Positions 6,356-13,008 of a stretch of 44,263 nt of DNA are shown here, piece by piece (positions within the stretch are counted from its first letter, which is position 1; every line of letters starts with the position of its first letter). Both the position numbers and the translations under genes were made by a program. Source of the stretch: a virus; the IMG/VR virus record IMGVR_UViG_3300047409_000063, positions 1 to 44,263 of that record. The stretch is one strand, 5' to 3'. The notes under the pieces were generated by a model. It worked only from the letters and a program-made list of their open reading frames with translations. It did not search any database and had not been told where the DNA came from.

Positions 6356-6550
6356 ATGACTGACTGGAAGCCATCATGCGACGCGCCCGAGGGCGTCGTT
6401 GTCGAAACAAAACTTCAGGATGAGAAGGGCGATCGTAACCACGGCCCACTCAAACGTCAGGGCAATCTTTGGTTCACGCCGGACGGCGCTATGTACGTCT
6501 ATTACACGCCGACGCACTTTCGCATTCCGCAGGAGAACGCTGATGGCTAA
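6356..6550 (+). CDS. Small phage protein with MYVYYTPTHFR motif
   Basis: A 64-residue protein starting MTDWKPSCDAPEG and carrying NLWFTPDGAMYVYYTPTHFR near its end. This pair of motifs occurs in many small phage proteins of unknown role, related in style to DUF551 proteins. A small beta-rich fold is likely. It overlaps the next gene by 8 bases. Confidence 0.7.
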   Translation: MTDWKPSCDAPEGVVVETKLQDEKGDRNHGPLKRQGNLWFTPDGAMYVYYTPTHFRIPQENADG

Positions 6551-6854
6551 TTTCTACGATATCCATGCCAAAGCTATCGAGCGCGCATTTAATCTCAACA
6601 CTCGCGAGACAAATGATTATTTCCGGGTGATCATGTGGGAGCCGCTGGCAAGCTATGACGCGGCGCCAGAGAATGATGCGGCGACCATCATTACGTTTAT
6701 TCGTATTGGTCCAGCCACTTACGAACCGGCCAGTAGCGCGGACAAGGCGGCGATCCATGACTGGGATCGAAGGCACCGACACTCACCAAGCAGCGCGTGG
6801 GAGTTGCCGGACTTTAGCGTTGATGCGTCCACACCCCCAGGGAGCGGCAAGTGA
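6543..6854 (+). CDS. Hypothetical protein ending in GSGK
   Basis: A 103-residue protein, start MANFYDIHAKAIERAFNLNT, aromatic-rich. Its C-terminus STPPGSGK is encoded by a DNA block (6828-6854) that recurs at the end of the next gene with 24 of 27 bases the same. The block contains AGGGAG and the stop/start overlap, so the last residues probably reflect a duplicated ribosome site rather than protein function. Confidence 0.6.
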   Translation: MANFYDIHAKAIERAFNLNTRETNDYFRVIMWEPLASYDAAPENDAATIITFIRIGPATYEPASSADKAAIHDWDRRHRHSPSSAWELPDFSVDASTPPGSGK

Positions 6855-7423
6855 GCCAGCGAGAATCCGGTTACGAGCGCAAAGAGCGGGATCTGTATGA
6901 AACCCCCGAGTGGGTTACACTCGCCCTGTTCCCTCACCTACCAAGGCAACCGGAGGTCATCTGGGAGCCGGCGGCCGGCAGCGGGAAGATGGCCCGCGCG
7001 ATCGTCAAGGCCAGCCCGAAGGTCGTAAGTGTCATTGAAAGCGACATTGAGACCGGGGCCGATTTCCTGTCTGAGCTCGTCGTTGAAGATGGCGTTGAAG
7101 CGATCATAACGAACCCGCCATACGTCTTGGCCCAGGAGTTCATCAAGTCAGCCCTCGATCGTATGGAGGGCCACGGCATCGTCGCCATGCTTCTCAGGAC
7201 AGATTTCGACCACGCCAAGACGCGGGGGCATTTGTTTGCTGGCCATCCAGCCTTCGCAAAGAAGGTCGTTCTTACAAAGAGAATACAGTGGTTTGAGGAT
7301 TCCAAGGGCTCGCCGTCATTTAATCACGCATGGTTCATTTGGGATTGGCAGCACATCGGGCCGCCGACGTTGGCTTATGGCCCTGGTGCTCCTGTGTCCA
7401 CACCGTCAGGGAGCGGCAAATGA
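6851..7423 (+). CDS. NPPY-type SAM-dependent DNA methyltransferase
   Basis: A 190-residue protein with GTG start overlapping the previous stop as GTGA. Motif I is WEPAAGSGK (residues 38-46), followed by an acidic SAM-ribose position near ESDIE and motif IV TNPPY (87-91), typical of N6-adenine methyltransferases. No target-recognition domain is obvious, so it is a short, orphan enzyme with unknown specificity, perhaps shielding phage DNA from host restriction. It lies in the accessory part of the early operon. The C-terminus repeats the STPxGSGK tail of the previous gene. Confidence 0.85.
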   Translation: MSQRESGYERKERDLYETPEWVTLALFPHLPRQPEVIWEPAAGSGKMARAIVKASPKVVSVIESDIETGADFLSELVVEDGVEAIITNPPYVLAQEFIKSALDRMEGHGIVAMLLRTDFDHAKTRGHLFAGHPAFAKKVVLTKRIQWFEDSKGSPSFNHAWFIWDWQHIGPPTLAYGPGAPVSTPSGSGK

Positions 7424-7662
7424 TCGAAGATTATGATGCAATCAAAGCCGGCGAGCGTGTCAGCGATATGTGGCTGGCGCTTGGGGAGAAGATCGCTCAG
7501 GGGGTCGAATCTCTCGTTGTGGACGCGGACGACCCTGTGAAAGCTATTCGTTGGGCTACTTGCGCTGAAGCTTGCTTCTGGAAAGCGACCGGAGATGCTG
7601 ACTCCCACGACGTAAAGGACGTGCTCGATCCTGTGGGAAACGCTGGGAGCTGCGGCAAATGA
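7420..7662 (+). CDS. Hypothetical protein ending in GSCGK
   Basis: An 80-residue acidic protein, MIEDYDAIKAGERVSDMWLA at the start, with ATGA coupling to the methyltransferase. It is rich in Ala and Asp and appears helical. Its end, GNAGSCGK, is a third, weaker version of the GSGK tail that carries the ribosome site for the next gene. Confidence 0.65.
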   Translation: MIEDYDAIKAGERVSDMWLALGEKIAQGVESLVVDADDPVKAIRWATCAEACFWKATGDADSHDVKDVLDPVGNAGSCGK

Positions 7663-7919
7663 GCCAGATCAAGGCCGAGCACTATTTCCTAGATCCGCTC
7701 GACACGTTCCCGGCGCGTTGGCGCGACAAGATCGGGCCTATCAGGGTTATGGCTGGCCCTGTCACGGGTTATGTGATGTGCCGTCGCCCAGGTGGATATC
7801 CCTTCGTTCTGCATGTCTCCGATCTTTGCAACGCGACGAAGCACCCTCCCCACGGGCCATTTGAAATCATCGTGAAAACGCGCCGCACCTCACAGCTCCC
7901 TCAGGCTGAACGCTCATGA
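7659..7919 (+). CDS. Hypothetical protein, 86 residues
   Basis: Begins MSQIKAEHYFLDPLDTFPAR with ATGA coupling to the upstream gene. The body is beta-strand-rich (GPIRVMAGPVTGYVMCRRPG) and could be a small SH3-like or PUA-like fold. It overlaps the excisionase-like gene by four bases. No family is recognised. Confidence 0.65.
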   Translation: MSQIKAEHYFLDPLDTFPARWRDKIGPIRVMAGPVTGYVMCRRPGGYPFVLHVSDLCNATKHPPHGPFEIIVKTRRTSQLPQAERS

Positions 7920-8266
7920 CCCTGCCGGCCGTTTACAAGCCCCGCGAGGTCGCCCAGCATCTCGGCTGGCCGGAAAGATTTGTGCGACGCGAAGCCCTGC
8001 GGCTTGGCGCGTGCCGCGGATCGGGGCATCGTATGCGGCTGCTAGACGAAGATGTCAGGAAGATTTTGGAGGCTAACAAGTGCCCGTCAAGCTCATCAAG
8101 CGTCACGGCGTCTGGCATATCGACGACACTCTTGGCCCGCCTGGCCGGCGTGTCCACGTCCGTCAGTCAACCAAAACAACCGACAAAGCGAAGGCCCAGA
8201 GGTACGCTACCGACATCGAAGGAAAAATCTGGAACGGTCATTTCGATGGTCCGACAGCAATCCTAA
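7916..8266 (+). CDS. Excisionase-like HTH protein, long overlap with integrase
   Basis: A 116-residue protein. Residues 1-55 (VYKPREVAQHLGWPERFVRR and the RLLDEDVRKILEANKC end) form a winged-helix/MerR-AlpA-type DNA-binding domain typical of excisionases in rhizobial prophages, always next to the integrase. The rest is a low-complexity basic Ser/Thr/Pro tail. That tail (8080-8266) is encoded in a different frame inside the integrase gene. Similar Ser-rich tails after the HTH are common in this family as I remember it, so the overlap may be genuine. Confidence 0.7.
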   Translation: MTLPAVYKPREVAQHLGWPERFVRREALRLGACRGSGHRMRLLDEDVRKILEANKCPSSSSSVTASGISTTLLARLAGVSTSVSQPKQPTKRRPRGTLPTSKEKSGTVISMVRQQS

Positions 8267-9114
8267 CGTTTGCCGAGGCGGTGAAGCTGTATCGCTCCGC
8301 CGGCAAGGACAACAAGTTTTTAGGGCCAGTCGAAGCCTATTTGAAAGACTGGCTGGTCAAGGACATCAAGCCGAGCACGTTGAAGCAGATGGCGATCGAA
8401 CTATTCCCCGGCAATTCCGGCGCCAGCATGAACCGGCGCGCGTTGACTCCGGCGCAGTCGGTCATCAATCATTGCGCCGAGGCCGAGCTATGCCCTCCCA
8501 TGATGATCAAGAACAGATTCGAGGAAGATGGCGAGCCGAAAGAGCCGGCCACGATGGAGTGGATTAACCGCTTTCGGGAAACGTCCGGGCTGATCCTGGG
8601 CAACTATGCGCTGTTCATGATCCTGACCGGATGCAGGCCATCGGAGGCCCTAGCGGTCGATCCCGTGAGAGATCTGGACCTTGAGGCCCGCACGGTCATC
8701 ATCAGGAACAAGAAGGAGCGCGGGCAGCACAAGGGCAAGCGCAAGGCGCATCTGCCCGCCATGCTGGTTGCTGCGCTCGCCAATATGCCAATTGAGCCGG
8801 GCCGGCCTCTGTTCTGGTATCGGAGCTACAACAGCGTGACGTGGCCTTGGAACCAAGCCATCAAGCGCGCCGGCATTGAACGCTTAACGCCGCACTGCTG
8901 CCGCCATGGCTGCGTCACGCAACTGCTACGCCGCGGCATCGATCCGGTAACGGTCGGATGGCTGGTCGATATGACAGCGGAAATGGTGATCGAGACCTAC
9001 GGCCACGCGATGAAAGACGCCACGCTGACCGATCGAATAATTGACACGCCACTTACACGCGCGATTTCAGAAGTGGCTGAAAACATAGGAAAGACCGGCA
9101 CTTACGGAAAGTAG
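8080..9114 (+). CDS. int: Tyrosine site-specific integrase
   Basis: A 344-residue tyrosine recombinase that would join and excise the phage genome at an att site. The catalytic Arg lies in TGCRPSEA (R186), the Lys near KKERG (211-212), the HxxR box is PHCCRHG (H272, R275) and the nucleophile is probably Y307 in ETYGHA, a variant found in alphaproteobacterial phage integrases where the second His follows the Tyr. The N-terminus is a short arm-binding region (KRHGVWHIDD) and a core-binding domain (about 60-150). The start is GTG 8080 inside the excisionase tail. Integrase as part of the repressor-controlled operon is notable. Confidence 0.93.
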   Translation: MPVKLIKRHGVWHIDDTLGPPGRRVHVRQSTKTTDKAKAQRYATDIEGKIWNGHFDGPTAILTFAEAVKLYRSAGKDNKFLGPVEAYLKDWLVKDIKPSTLKQMAIELFPGNSGASMNRRALTPAQSVINHCAEAELCPPMMIKNRFEEDGEPKEPATMEWINRFRETSGLILGNYALFMILTGCRPSEALAVDPVRDLDLEARTVIIRNKKERGQHKGKRKAHLPAMLVAALANMPIEPGRPLFWYRSYNSVTWPWNQAIKRAGIERLTPHCCRHGCVTQLLRRGIDPVTVGWLVDMTAEMVIETYGHAMKDATLTDRIIDTPLTRAISEVAENIGKTGTYGK

Positions 9115-9297
9115 CGTATTCCACCGGAAGGAAGAAGTTAAGATATGCCCATCCCGAAAAAGGGCAATGAATCAAAGGCATTTCTTTTTCGTAACCTTGG
9201 CCTCGTGCCAAAACTTGCGTGAACGATATAAGAACTTTCTGACGGATTGACACGCCATTACCACGCGCCGTTCCCTGCCCGTTCATGGAGAAGCAAG
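9115..9297 (+). other. Non-coding gap after integrase; possible attP region
   Basis: This 183-bp stretch holds no convincing gene. A small TGCCC/GGGCA hairpin lies at 9146-9166. Attachment sites often lie beside int, so attP may be here, but no core can be named without the host sequence. GGAG at 9287-9290 serves the gene starting at 9298. Confidence 0.35.
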
Positions 9298-9525
9298 ATG
9301 GATTTCGAGCTTGAAGACACCCGCCGCCGACTGATCGCCCTTCGCGACAAGCACGGGGCCGACAGCCCAGCCGGGCACCGTTGCTCCAACATAATCGAGC
9401 AGTTGCAGAACATGCGGGACGCCGAGGGCGAGCAGCGCGGGCACCTCGTCAGGGCCATGCAGCAGCAGATGACGGAACTGGCCAGTCTCGCCACCTATGC
9501 AGAACACCACGAGGATGCGACATGA
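9298..9525 (+). CDS. Hypothetical helical protein
   Basis: A 75-residue all-helical protein, MDFELEDTRRRLIALRDKHG at the start and an amphipathic HLVRAMQQQMTELASLATYA end, compatible with a coiled coil. The start at 9298 follows GGAG at the correct distance. It overlaps the next gene as ATGA. The function is unknown. Confidence 0.65.
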   Translation: MDFELEDTRRRLIALRDKHGADSPAGHRCSNIIEQLQNMRDAEGEQRGHLVRAMQQQMTELASLATYAEHHEDAT

Positions 9526-9710
9526 GCGATAAAACCGTCGAACAACTACTTCAAGAGCAGAATGACTTAATTCGCCAGCAAAATGAACTGCTGCGGCAAT
9601 CTAACGCGACCGCTATCGGAGTTTCGGCTTCTCAGCATGCAGAGGAGATCAAAGCTCGCGAGCGGCGGAATACGCCGTGGTGGGCCAAGCCCCCGACATG
9701 GGCACGGTGA
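9522..9710 (+). CDS. Small coiled-coil protein
   Basis: A 62-residue protein with a predicted coiled coil (VEQLLQEQNDLIRQQNELLR, residues 6-25) and a C-terminal NTPWWAKPPTWAR tail rich in Trp. It is coupled to the upstream gene through ATGA. No family is recognised. Confidence 0.6.
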   Translation: MSDKTVEQLLQEQNDLIRQQNELLRQSNATAIGVSASQHAEEIKARERRNTPWWAKPPTWAR

Positions 9711-9731
9711 TCAGTAGGGAGGGCGAGAGCC

Positions 9732-10094
9732 ATGGGCATGTTCGATTATATCCGTTGCGAAGCGCCGTTGCCTGACGGATGGCGGCCAAAAGAGGCGCTG
9801 CAAACAAAGGATTTTGACTGCGACATGGTTTGCCATGTCATCAGCGCCCAAGGGAGGCTGATGCTTGAGCGGATCGACGCGGTTCATGAAGTGCCGAGAG
9901 CAGAGCGTCCCTACCCCGACGATGACGGATTGCTTGGCCTATGTGGCTCTATCCGCAGGGATACAAGTTTGCATGATGCGGATTTCCACGGACTTGTGAA
10001 CTTCTACGGTCATGACGAGAGGAAAGTCTGGCACGAATACAATGCAAAATTCACGGACGGCCAGCTTATCGAGATACTGCCGGTGACGGAATAG
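9732..10094 (+). CDS. Hypothetical phage protein with MGMFDYI start
   Basis: A 120-residue protein. The N-terminal MGMFDYIRCEAPLPDGW and the following LQTKDFDCDM are typical of a widespread family of small phage and prophage proteins without known function, likely a two-layer beta fold. GGGAGGGCGAG before the ATG is a strong ribosome site. Confidence 0.75.
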   Translation: MGMFDYIRCEAPLPDGWRPKEALQTKDFDCDMVCHVISAQGRLMLERIDAVHEVPRAERPYPDDDGLLGLCGSIRRDTSLHDADFHGLVNFYGHDERKVWHEYNAKFTDGQLIEILPVTE

Positions 10095-10106
10095 GAGCGC
10101 GAGAGC

Positions 10107-10328
10107 ATGAACGACTATGAGATGTTATTCTCACCGGGCGGTCTTATCCCCGTGAACGTCGAGACAACCGGGCACCTCGTGCAAGAGGTGGTGAGGCTCC
10201 GCGAGATATTGAAAAAGATCGAATATGCTTCGCGCAAGGACAGCCTGACCGAATCTGAGCGGCTGGAAAGCGTGCGGATTGTATTGACCCGAGAGGGCTT
10301 CACTCTCTCGAATGGAGAGCGCGGATAG
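10107..10328 (+). CDS. Hypothetical protein upstream of the ribozyme element
   Basis: A 73-residue acidic, helical protein, MNDYEMLFSPGGLIPVNVET at the start. Its stop codon TAG (10326-10328) lies inside the left arm of the large inverted repeat, so the ribosome finishing this gene would run into the stem. The function is unknown. Confidence 0.6.
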   Translation: MNDYEMLFSPGGLIPVNVETTGHLVQEVVRLREILKKIEYASRKDSLTESERLESVRIVLTREGFTLSNGERG

Positions 10329-10507
10329 GATTTAGAGCGTGGGTGTGCATGGCTCCGATGTGCAGCACACATCTGGCCCGGCACTTTTTAAGCGCCTGAT
10401 GATCGCCCGAGAGGGCGTGAAACCCCTTCCAAAAGGGTTGCGCGGAGTGGTCCCAGCCGGGGAACAACTGACCACCAGTCGGAGCCACCTACGCTCTAAA
10501 TCCTATC
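10324..10507 (+). repeat. 184-nt inverted-repeat element enclosing the ribozyme
   Basis: GATAGGATTTAGAGCGT (10324-10340) is perfectly complementary to 10491-10507. Further in, GGCTCCGA (10351-10358) pairs with TCGGAGCC (10479-10486) and CCCGGC (10377-10382) with GCCGGG (10456-10461). Local alternatives are GATGTG/CACATC (10357-10373) and GTGGTC/GACCAC (10447-10475). Together they can fold the whole non-coding gap into a long, branched stem with the hammerhead at its tip. A transposon-like origin (terminal inverted repeats) is an alternative reading. Confidence 0.8.
10392..10443 (+). ncRNA. Probable hammerhead ribozyme (type I)
   Basis: The core elements occur in order. Stem I is GCGC (10392-10395) with GCGC (10440-10443). 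CTGATGA lies at 10396-10402. Stem II is CGCCC-GAGA-GGGCG (10404-10417) with a GNRA-type loop. GAA(A) lies at 10419-10422. Stem III is ACCC (10422-10425) with GGGT (10435-10438), extended by two pairs past a C/A mismatch. The cleavage base would be T10439, after the required U (NUH rule). One deviation is a U/U pair at the first position of stem II. Hammerhead ribozymes of this type are known from phage-related bacterial DNA. Cleavage would cut the early mRNA 108 nt before the next gene. Confidence 0.75.
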
Positions 10508-10541
10508 ACACCACTCCTGACCGAACACCGAAAGATAGGAG
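10501..10541 (+). promoter_or_regulatory. Possible ribosome-site sequestering pair
   Basis: TCCTATC (10501-10507), the end of the right arm, is perfectly complementary to GATAGGA (10534-10540), which carries the ribosome binding site AGGAG of the gene at 10548. The same TCCTATC also pairs with GATAGGA of the left arm (10324-10330). The two pairings exclude each other, so the element could act as a switch. Confidence 0.5.
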
Positions 10542-10547
10542 AACAAT

Positions 10548-10979
10548 ATGGGCTGCGATATTCACATGGTCCTTGAAGAACGGGACGATGAATTTGGCTG
10601 GGTCGGCATCAACGCATTCCACGGACACCGGGACCGCAAGGGCAGTTCGTCGTGGCCCGGCGCAACCGATCGTCACTATAAGCGATTTGCCGCCCTTGCC
10701 GGTGTCCGGGGTGAAGGACCTGAACCCAAGGGCATTCCGGACGATGCCAGCCCGTTGACCCGCCTAGAGATCAAGGGATGGGGAGGTGACGGCCATTCCC
10801 ATTCATGGCTTCCGATTTCCGAGGCGGCTAAAATCTTCTCGACGAGATTTTATGAAACCGAGATGCCTCTCGATCCCAAAAGCTATGAGGCTGACTACCC
10901 GGCTGAATTTTGGTTTGGTGCATCTACCGATACTGCATCCCTGGAAAACTATCGTCTGATTTTCTGGTTCGACAACTAG
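10548..10979 (+). CDS. Phage protein with MGCDIHM start, downstream of ribozyme
   Basis: A 143-residue protein. The start MGCDIHMVLEERDDEFGW and the middle GWGGDGHSHSWLPISE match a common phage family of unknown function; conserved Cys, Asp and several His suggest metal binding. The ribosome site GATAGGAG precedes ATG 10548 and is complementary to the right arm of the ribozyme element, so its translation may be controlled by that structure. Confidence 0.8.
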   Translation: MGCDIHMVLEERDDEFGWVGINAFHGHRDRKGSSSWPGATDRHYKRFAALAGVRGEGPEPKGIPDDASPLTRLEIKGWGGDGHSHSWLPISEAAKIFSTRFYETEMPLDPKSYEADYPAEFWFGASTDTASLENYRLIFWFDN

Positions 10980-11086
10980 GCACTTTCACTGTTGAGCAGA
11001 GATCGGGTTAATGGTGACTGGTGGGATTGCAAGGAACCATCGAGCGGGTGTGAGGCCCGCACACATAAGCGAGGAGGGAAAGAGCC
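10980..11086 (+). other. Short non-coding leader before the gene at 11087
   Basis: These 107 bp contain no convincing frame. A GCGGG/CCCGC hairpin lies at 11044-11060 and GAGGAGGGAAAG before ATG 11087 is a strong ribosome site. No promoter could be identified with confidence. Confidence 0.3.
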
Positions 11087-11527
11087 ATGGATAGAGAGCG
11101 GATGCGGAAAGCGATGGAGGACATGAGGCCTAATCCAAATCCGCGCGTCATAGCGCTGGTGGACTACGCCATCGACCAAATCGCCCCCAGACTTACCCAT
11201 AACGAGTGGTACGCTGACTGGCTCGCGTGGGCAGCACGATGGAGGTCCGGTGAGCGCGTACCGCAGGATTGCGTAAATGCTGCGAATGCATGCTTCGAGA
11301 AGCGGGATCAAATTAATCCCTTGTTCCATACCCTCGGTCAGCTTGCATGGGGCGCTAAGGAGGCGTGCTACACCACGTCAAAGGGCGGCTGGCTGACCGT
11401 CCGATACATCGCCGATGCAATGGTGACTTTTGGGGTTGCCTTTCCGGAAGAAGGACTGGCGGCGCTTGAGCCGCCGACAAAAACCGTGACGCCACGCTCC
11501 CTCGATGCTGGCCAACCAACGCGCTAG
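11087..11527 (+). CDS. Hypothetical protein, last gene of the early operon
   Basis: A 146-residue protein starting MDRERMRKAMEDMRPNPNPR. The helical middle with WYADWLAWAARWRSGERVPQ and AANACFEKR is like a family of small Rhizobiales phage and plasmid proteins of unknown role. It ends at 11527, four bases past the stop of the convergent late operon, so the two transcription units meet here without a clear terminator. Confidence 0.65.
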   Translation: MDRERMRKAMEDMRPNPNPRVIALVDYAIDQIAPRLTHNEWYADWLAWAARWRSGERVPQDCVNAANACFEKRDQINPLFHTLGQLAWGAKEACYTTSKGGWLTVRYIADAMVTFGVAFPEEGLAALEPPTKTVTPRSLDAGQPTR

Positions 11528-11925
11528 CCGTGTGGATCGACAATCACAAATCCTGCAATCGATCTGGCATGAACGCGCGTGGCATGTCCGCCAGAATTTG
11601 CATCGAAGGCTAGCCACGTATTCCCGCTGATATGCTGTTCAAGCACGAAAACATGATGCCGTCTCACGGCCGCCATCCCAGGAGCCGGCGCGGCTCTCGG
11701 AAAGCGGAACCAGTTGGCGGCACGCCATAGCTCATGGCGCATTGCGTTCCCGAAGATCCGCACCGCCGCCCCGCAGCCACAGAATGCGCGTGAGGGGCAA
11801 CCAGATGGATGGGCTACAACAGCCCCATAACCCGCCAAATGCGCTGTACGGTGCCTGTGACGGGCTTGGGCAGGCGATAGCAGGCAGGCAACGCAAAGCG
11901 CCGCGAGAACAGCGGTTTTCAGCAT
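11524..11925 (-). CDS. Secreted protein, putative papain-like (NlpC/CHAP-style) fold
   Basis: A 133-residue protein with a signal peptide (MLKTAVLAALCVACLLSPAQA). The mature part has a Cys-rich GCPSRAFCGCGAAVR segment and two His segments, VRRHHVFVLE and DANSGGHATR, a layout that could supply a Cys-His pair as in NlpC/CHAP peptidases. Similar proteins are common in Bradyrhizobium and its prophages. It is the last gene of the late operon, after the lysis genes, so a part in envelope breakdown is possible but unproven. Confidence 0.55.
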   Translation of the reverse strand: MLKTAVLAALCVACLLSPAQARHRHRTAHLAGYGAVVAHPSGCPSRAFCGCGAAVRIFGNAMRHELWRAANWFRFPRAAPAPGMAAVRRHHVFVLEQHISGNTWLAFDANSGGHATRVHARSIAGFVIVDPHG

Positions 11926-11941
11926 TAAAGATTCCTTGGTT

Positions 11942-12241
11942 TCAGTGTTCTCCGTCTACGCTCTGGCGCTGCCCCGTGATGAAGCCTTTGCCGCGGCGCA
12001 GATCGAACAATTCTCTCTGAACCGTCGAGAGCGTGGTTCCGTGATTGGTAAGGCGTTCTTCGATGGTGGCGAGGCGGCTGTCTGTATCTCGGGAGAGTTT
12101 GATTGCTTCCTCCACAGCCCCCAGACGAACCGATAGTAAATCAATGCGCCCGCCAATACGGGTAAAAGCGACCACAAATCCGACAAGCAGAACGACGGCA
12201 TTTAGCACGGCTCCAGACGTTATTGTCGGATCGAATTGCAT
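11942..12241 (-). CDS. Holin or XhlA-like membrane-anchored coiled-coil protein
   Basis: A 99-residue protein. MQFDPTITSGAVLNAVVLLV begins a membrane helix (about 10-28), followed by a long coiled coil (RIDLLSVRLGAVEEAIKLSR and RLATIEERLTNH). This one-helix-plus-coil layout occurs in phage lysis accessory proteins such as the XhlA group. ATG 12241 is preferred over an upstream in-frame TTG at 12256. It lies in the lysis cassette next to a lipoprotein and an endolysin. Confidence 0.6.
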   Translation of the reverse strand: MQFDPTITSGAVLNAVVLLVGFVVAFTRIGGRIDLLSVRLGAVEEAIKLSRDTDSRLATIEERLTNHGTTLSTVQRELFDLRRGKGFITGQRQSVDGEH

Positions 12242-12321
12242 TGGCGCGTTTCCCAACCGTTAAGGGATTTTAGCTAGGAAAGCCCCAGCCGTCGTGAGGT
12301 CTCGCGGCCTCGTGGCGGTTA

Positions 12322-12356
12322 GGGACGCTTCAGGCGTTTGCGCGCTTGAGCGTCCC
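12322..12356. other. Stem-loop in the lysis cassette gap
   Basis: GGGACGC (12322-12328) pairs perfectly with GCGTCCC (12350-12356) in the 121-bp gap between two lysis-region genes. No U-tract follows on either strand, so it is more likely an mRNA stability or processing element than a terminator. The rest of the gap holds nothing recognisable. Confidence 0.4.
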
Positions 12357-12362
12357 GCCTTA

Positions 12363-12611
12363 TCAGGTAGTGGTGGTGCCATCGTCGGGCGGGAGCGGTT
12401 GCTGGAAGTCCGCGCTGTCCGTCTGAAGCTGGGCCAAAAGCGCGTCCACCTGTGCCTGTGTCGCATTGGAGCCAGCCAGCATCCCGGCGATGGCGAGGAC
12501 GTAAGGCTCCATGCTGACCACGCCCTTCTGAATCGCAGGGGCAACCTTGATAATGGCTTCAACGATCTGTTCCGCCAGGATCACCCCAGCCTCGATTGCT
12601 GCCGCGTCCAT
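12363..12611 (-). CDS. Hypothetical protein of the lysis cassette
   Basis: An 82-residue Ala-rich helical protein, MDAAAIEAGVILAEQIVEAI, with an acidic DDGTTTT end. Its ATG overlaps the TAA of the lipoprotein gene. The hydrophobic helices (VILAEQIVEAIIKVAPAIQK and YVLAIAGMLAGS) could associate with a membrane, but no clear holin pattern is present. Role unknown. Confidence 0.6.
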   Translation of the reverse strand: MDAAAIEAGVILAEQIVEAIIKVAPAIQKGVVSMEPYVLAIAGMLAGSNATQAQVDALLAQLQTDSADFQQPLPPDDGTTTT

Positions 12612-12997
12612 TATTGAACTCCGTTTTTGGCAAGAAGGTCTTGCAGGTCGCCTACGGCGGTAGCCGCCGCGCTAATGACGTTAGTGGCGTCCACGGTCGG
12701 ATACGCCTTCATAAACGTGTTGGCCTTTTCCATTGCAGATATCGCCTTGAGATCGGCCGCTTGCAGCTTCACAACAACAGAGCGTTGCGCGCACGGCGAC
12801 GTGACGGTTGCAACGGTGCCGGTTTTGCAGAGCGGGAGGGCCTTATAGGCGCGCTCGCCACTGAGCGCGATGCCGTAAGCGGCTTCTACGGATTGAATGG
12901 TATTTAGCGAGACAGAGCTGTTCAGATTGAGTTTCGGACCCGTGGCGCAGCCGCCGAGCGACAGCCCGACAGCCGCAAGGATAAGTAATTTACGCAT
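12611..12997 (-). CDS. Small lipoprotein, possible spanin-like or lysis accessory
   Basis: A 128-residue protein whose N-terminus MRKLLILAAVGLSLGGC is a lipoprotein signal with the lipobox LGGC (Cys17). The mature part is helical, ending VISAAATAVGDLQDLLAKNG, with one Cys pair. In a Gram-negative phage lysis cassette an outer-membrane lipoprotein could be the o-spanin partner, but it is longer than usual for that and lacks the Pro-rich linker, so this is only a possibility. Confidence 0.7.
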   Translation of the reverse strand: MRKLLILAAVGLSLGGCATGPKLNLNSSVSLNTIQSVEAAYGIALSGERAYKALPLCKTGTVATVTSPCAQRSVVVKLQAADLKAISAMEKANTFMKAYPTVDATNVISAAATAVGDLQDLLAKNGVQ

Positions 12998-13008
12998 TGG
13001 AGTTCCTT

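Noticed and set aside
9146-9166. Terminator after the integrase
   Set aside because: The TGCCC/GGGCA stem has only five pairs, a long loop and no U-tract after it.
12260-12562. 100-codon leftward Arg/Ser-rich frame in the lysis cassette
   Set aside because: It overlaps the gene at 12363-12611 in another frame and has shadow-like composition.
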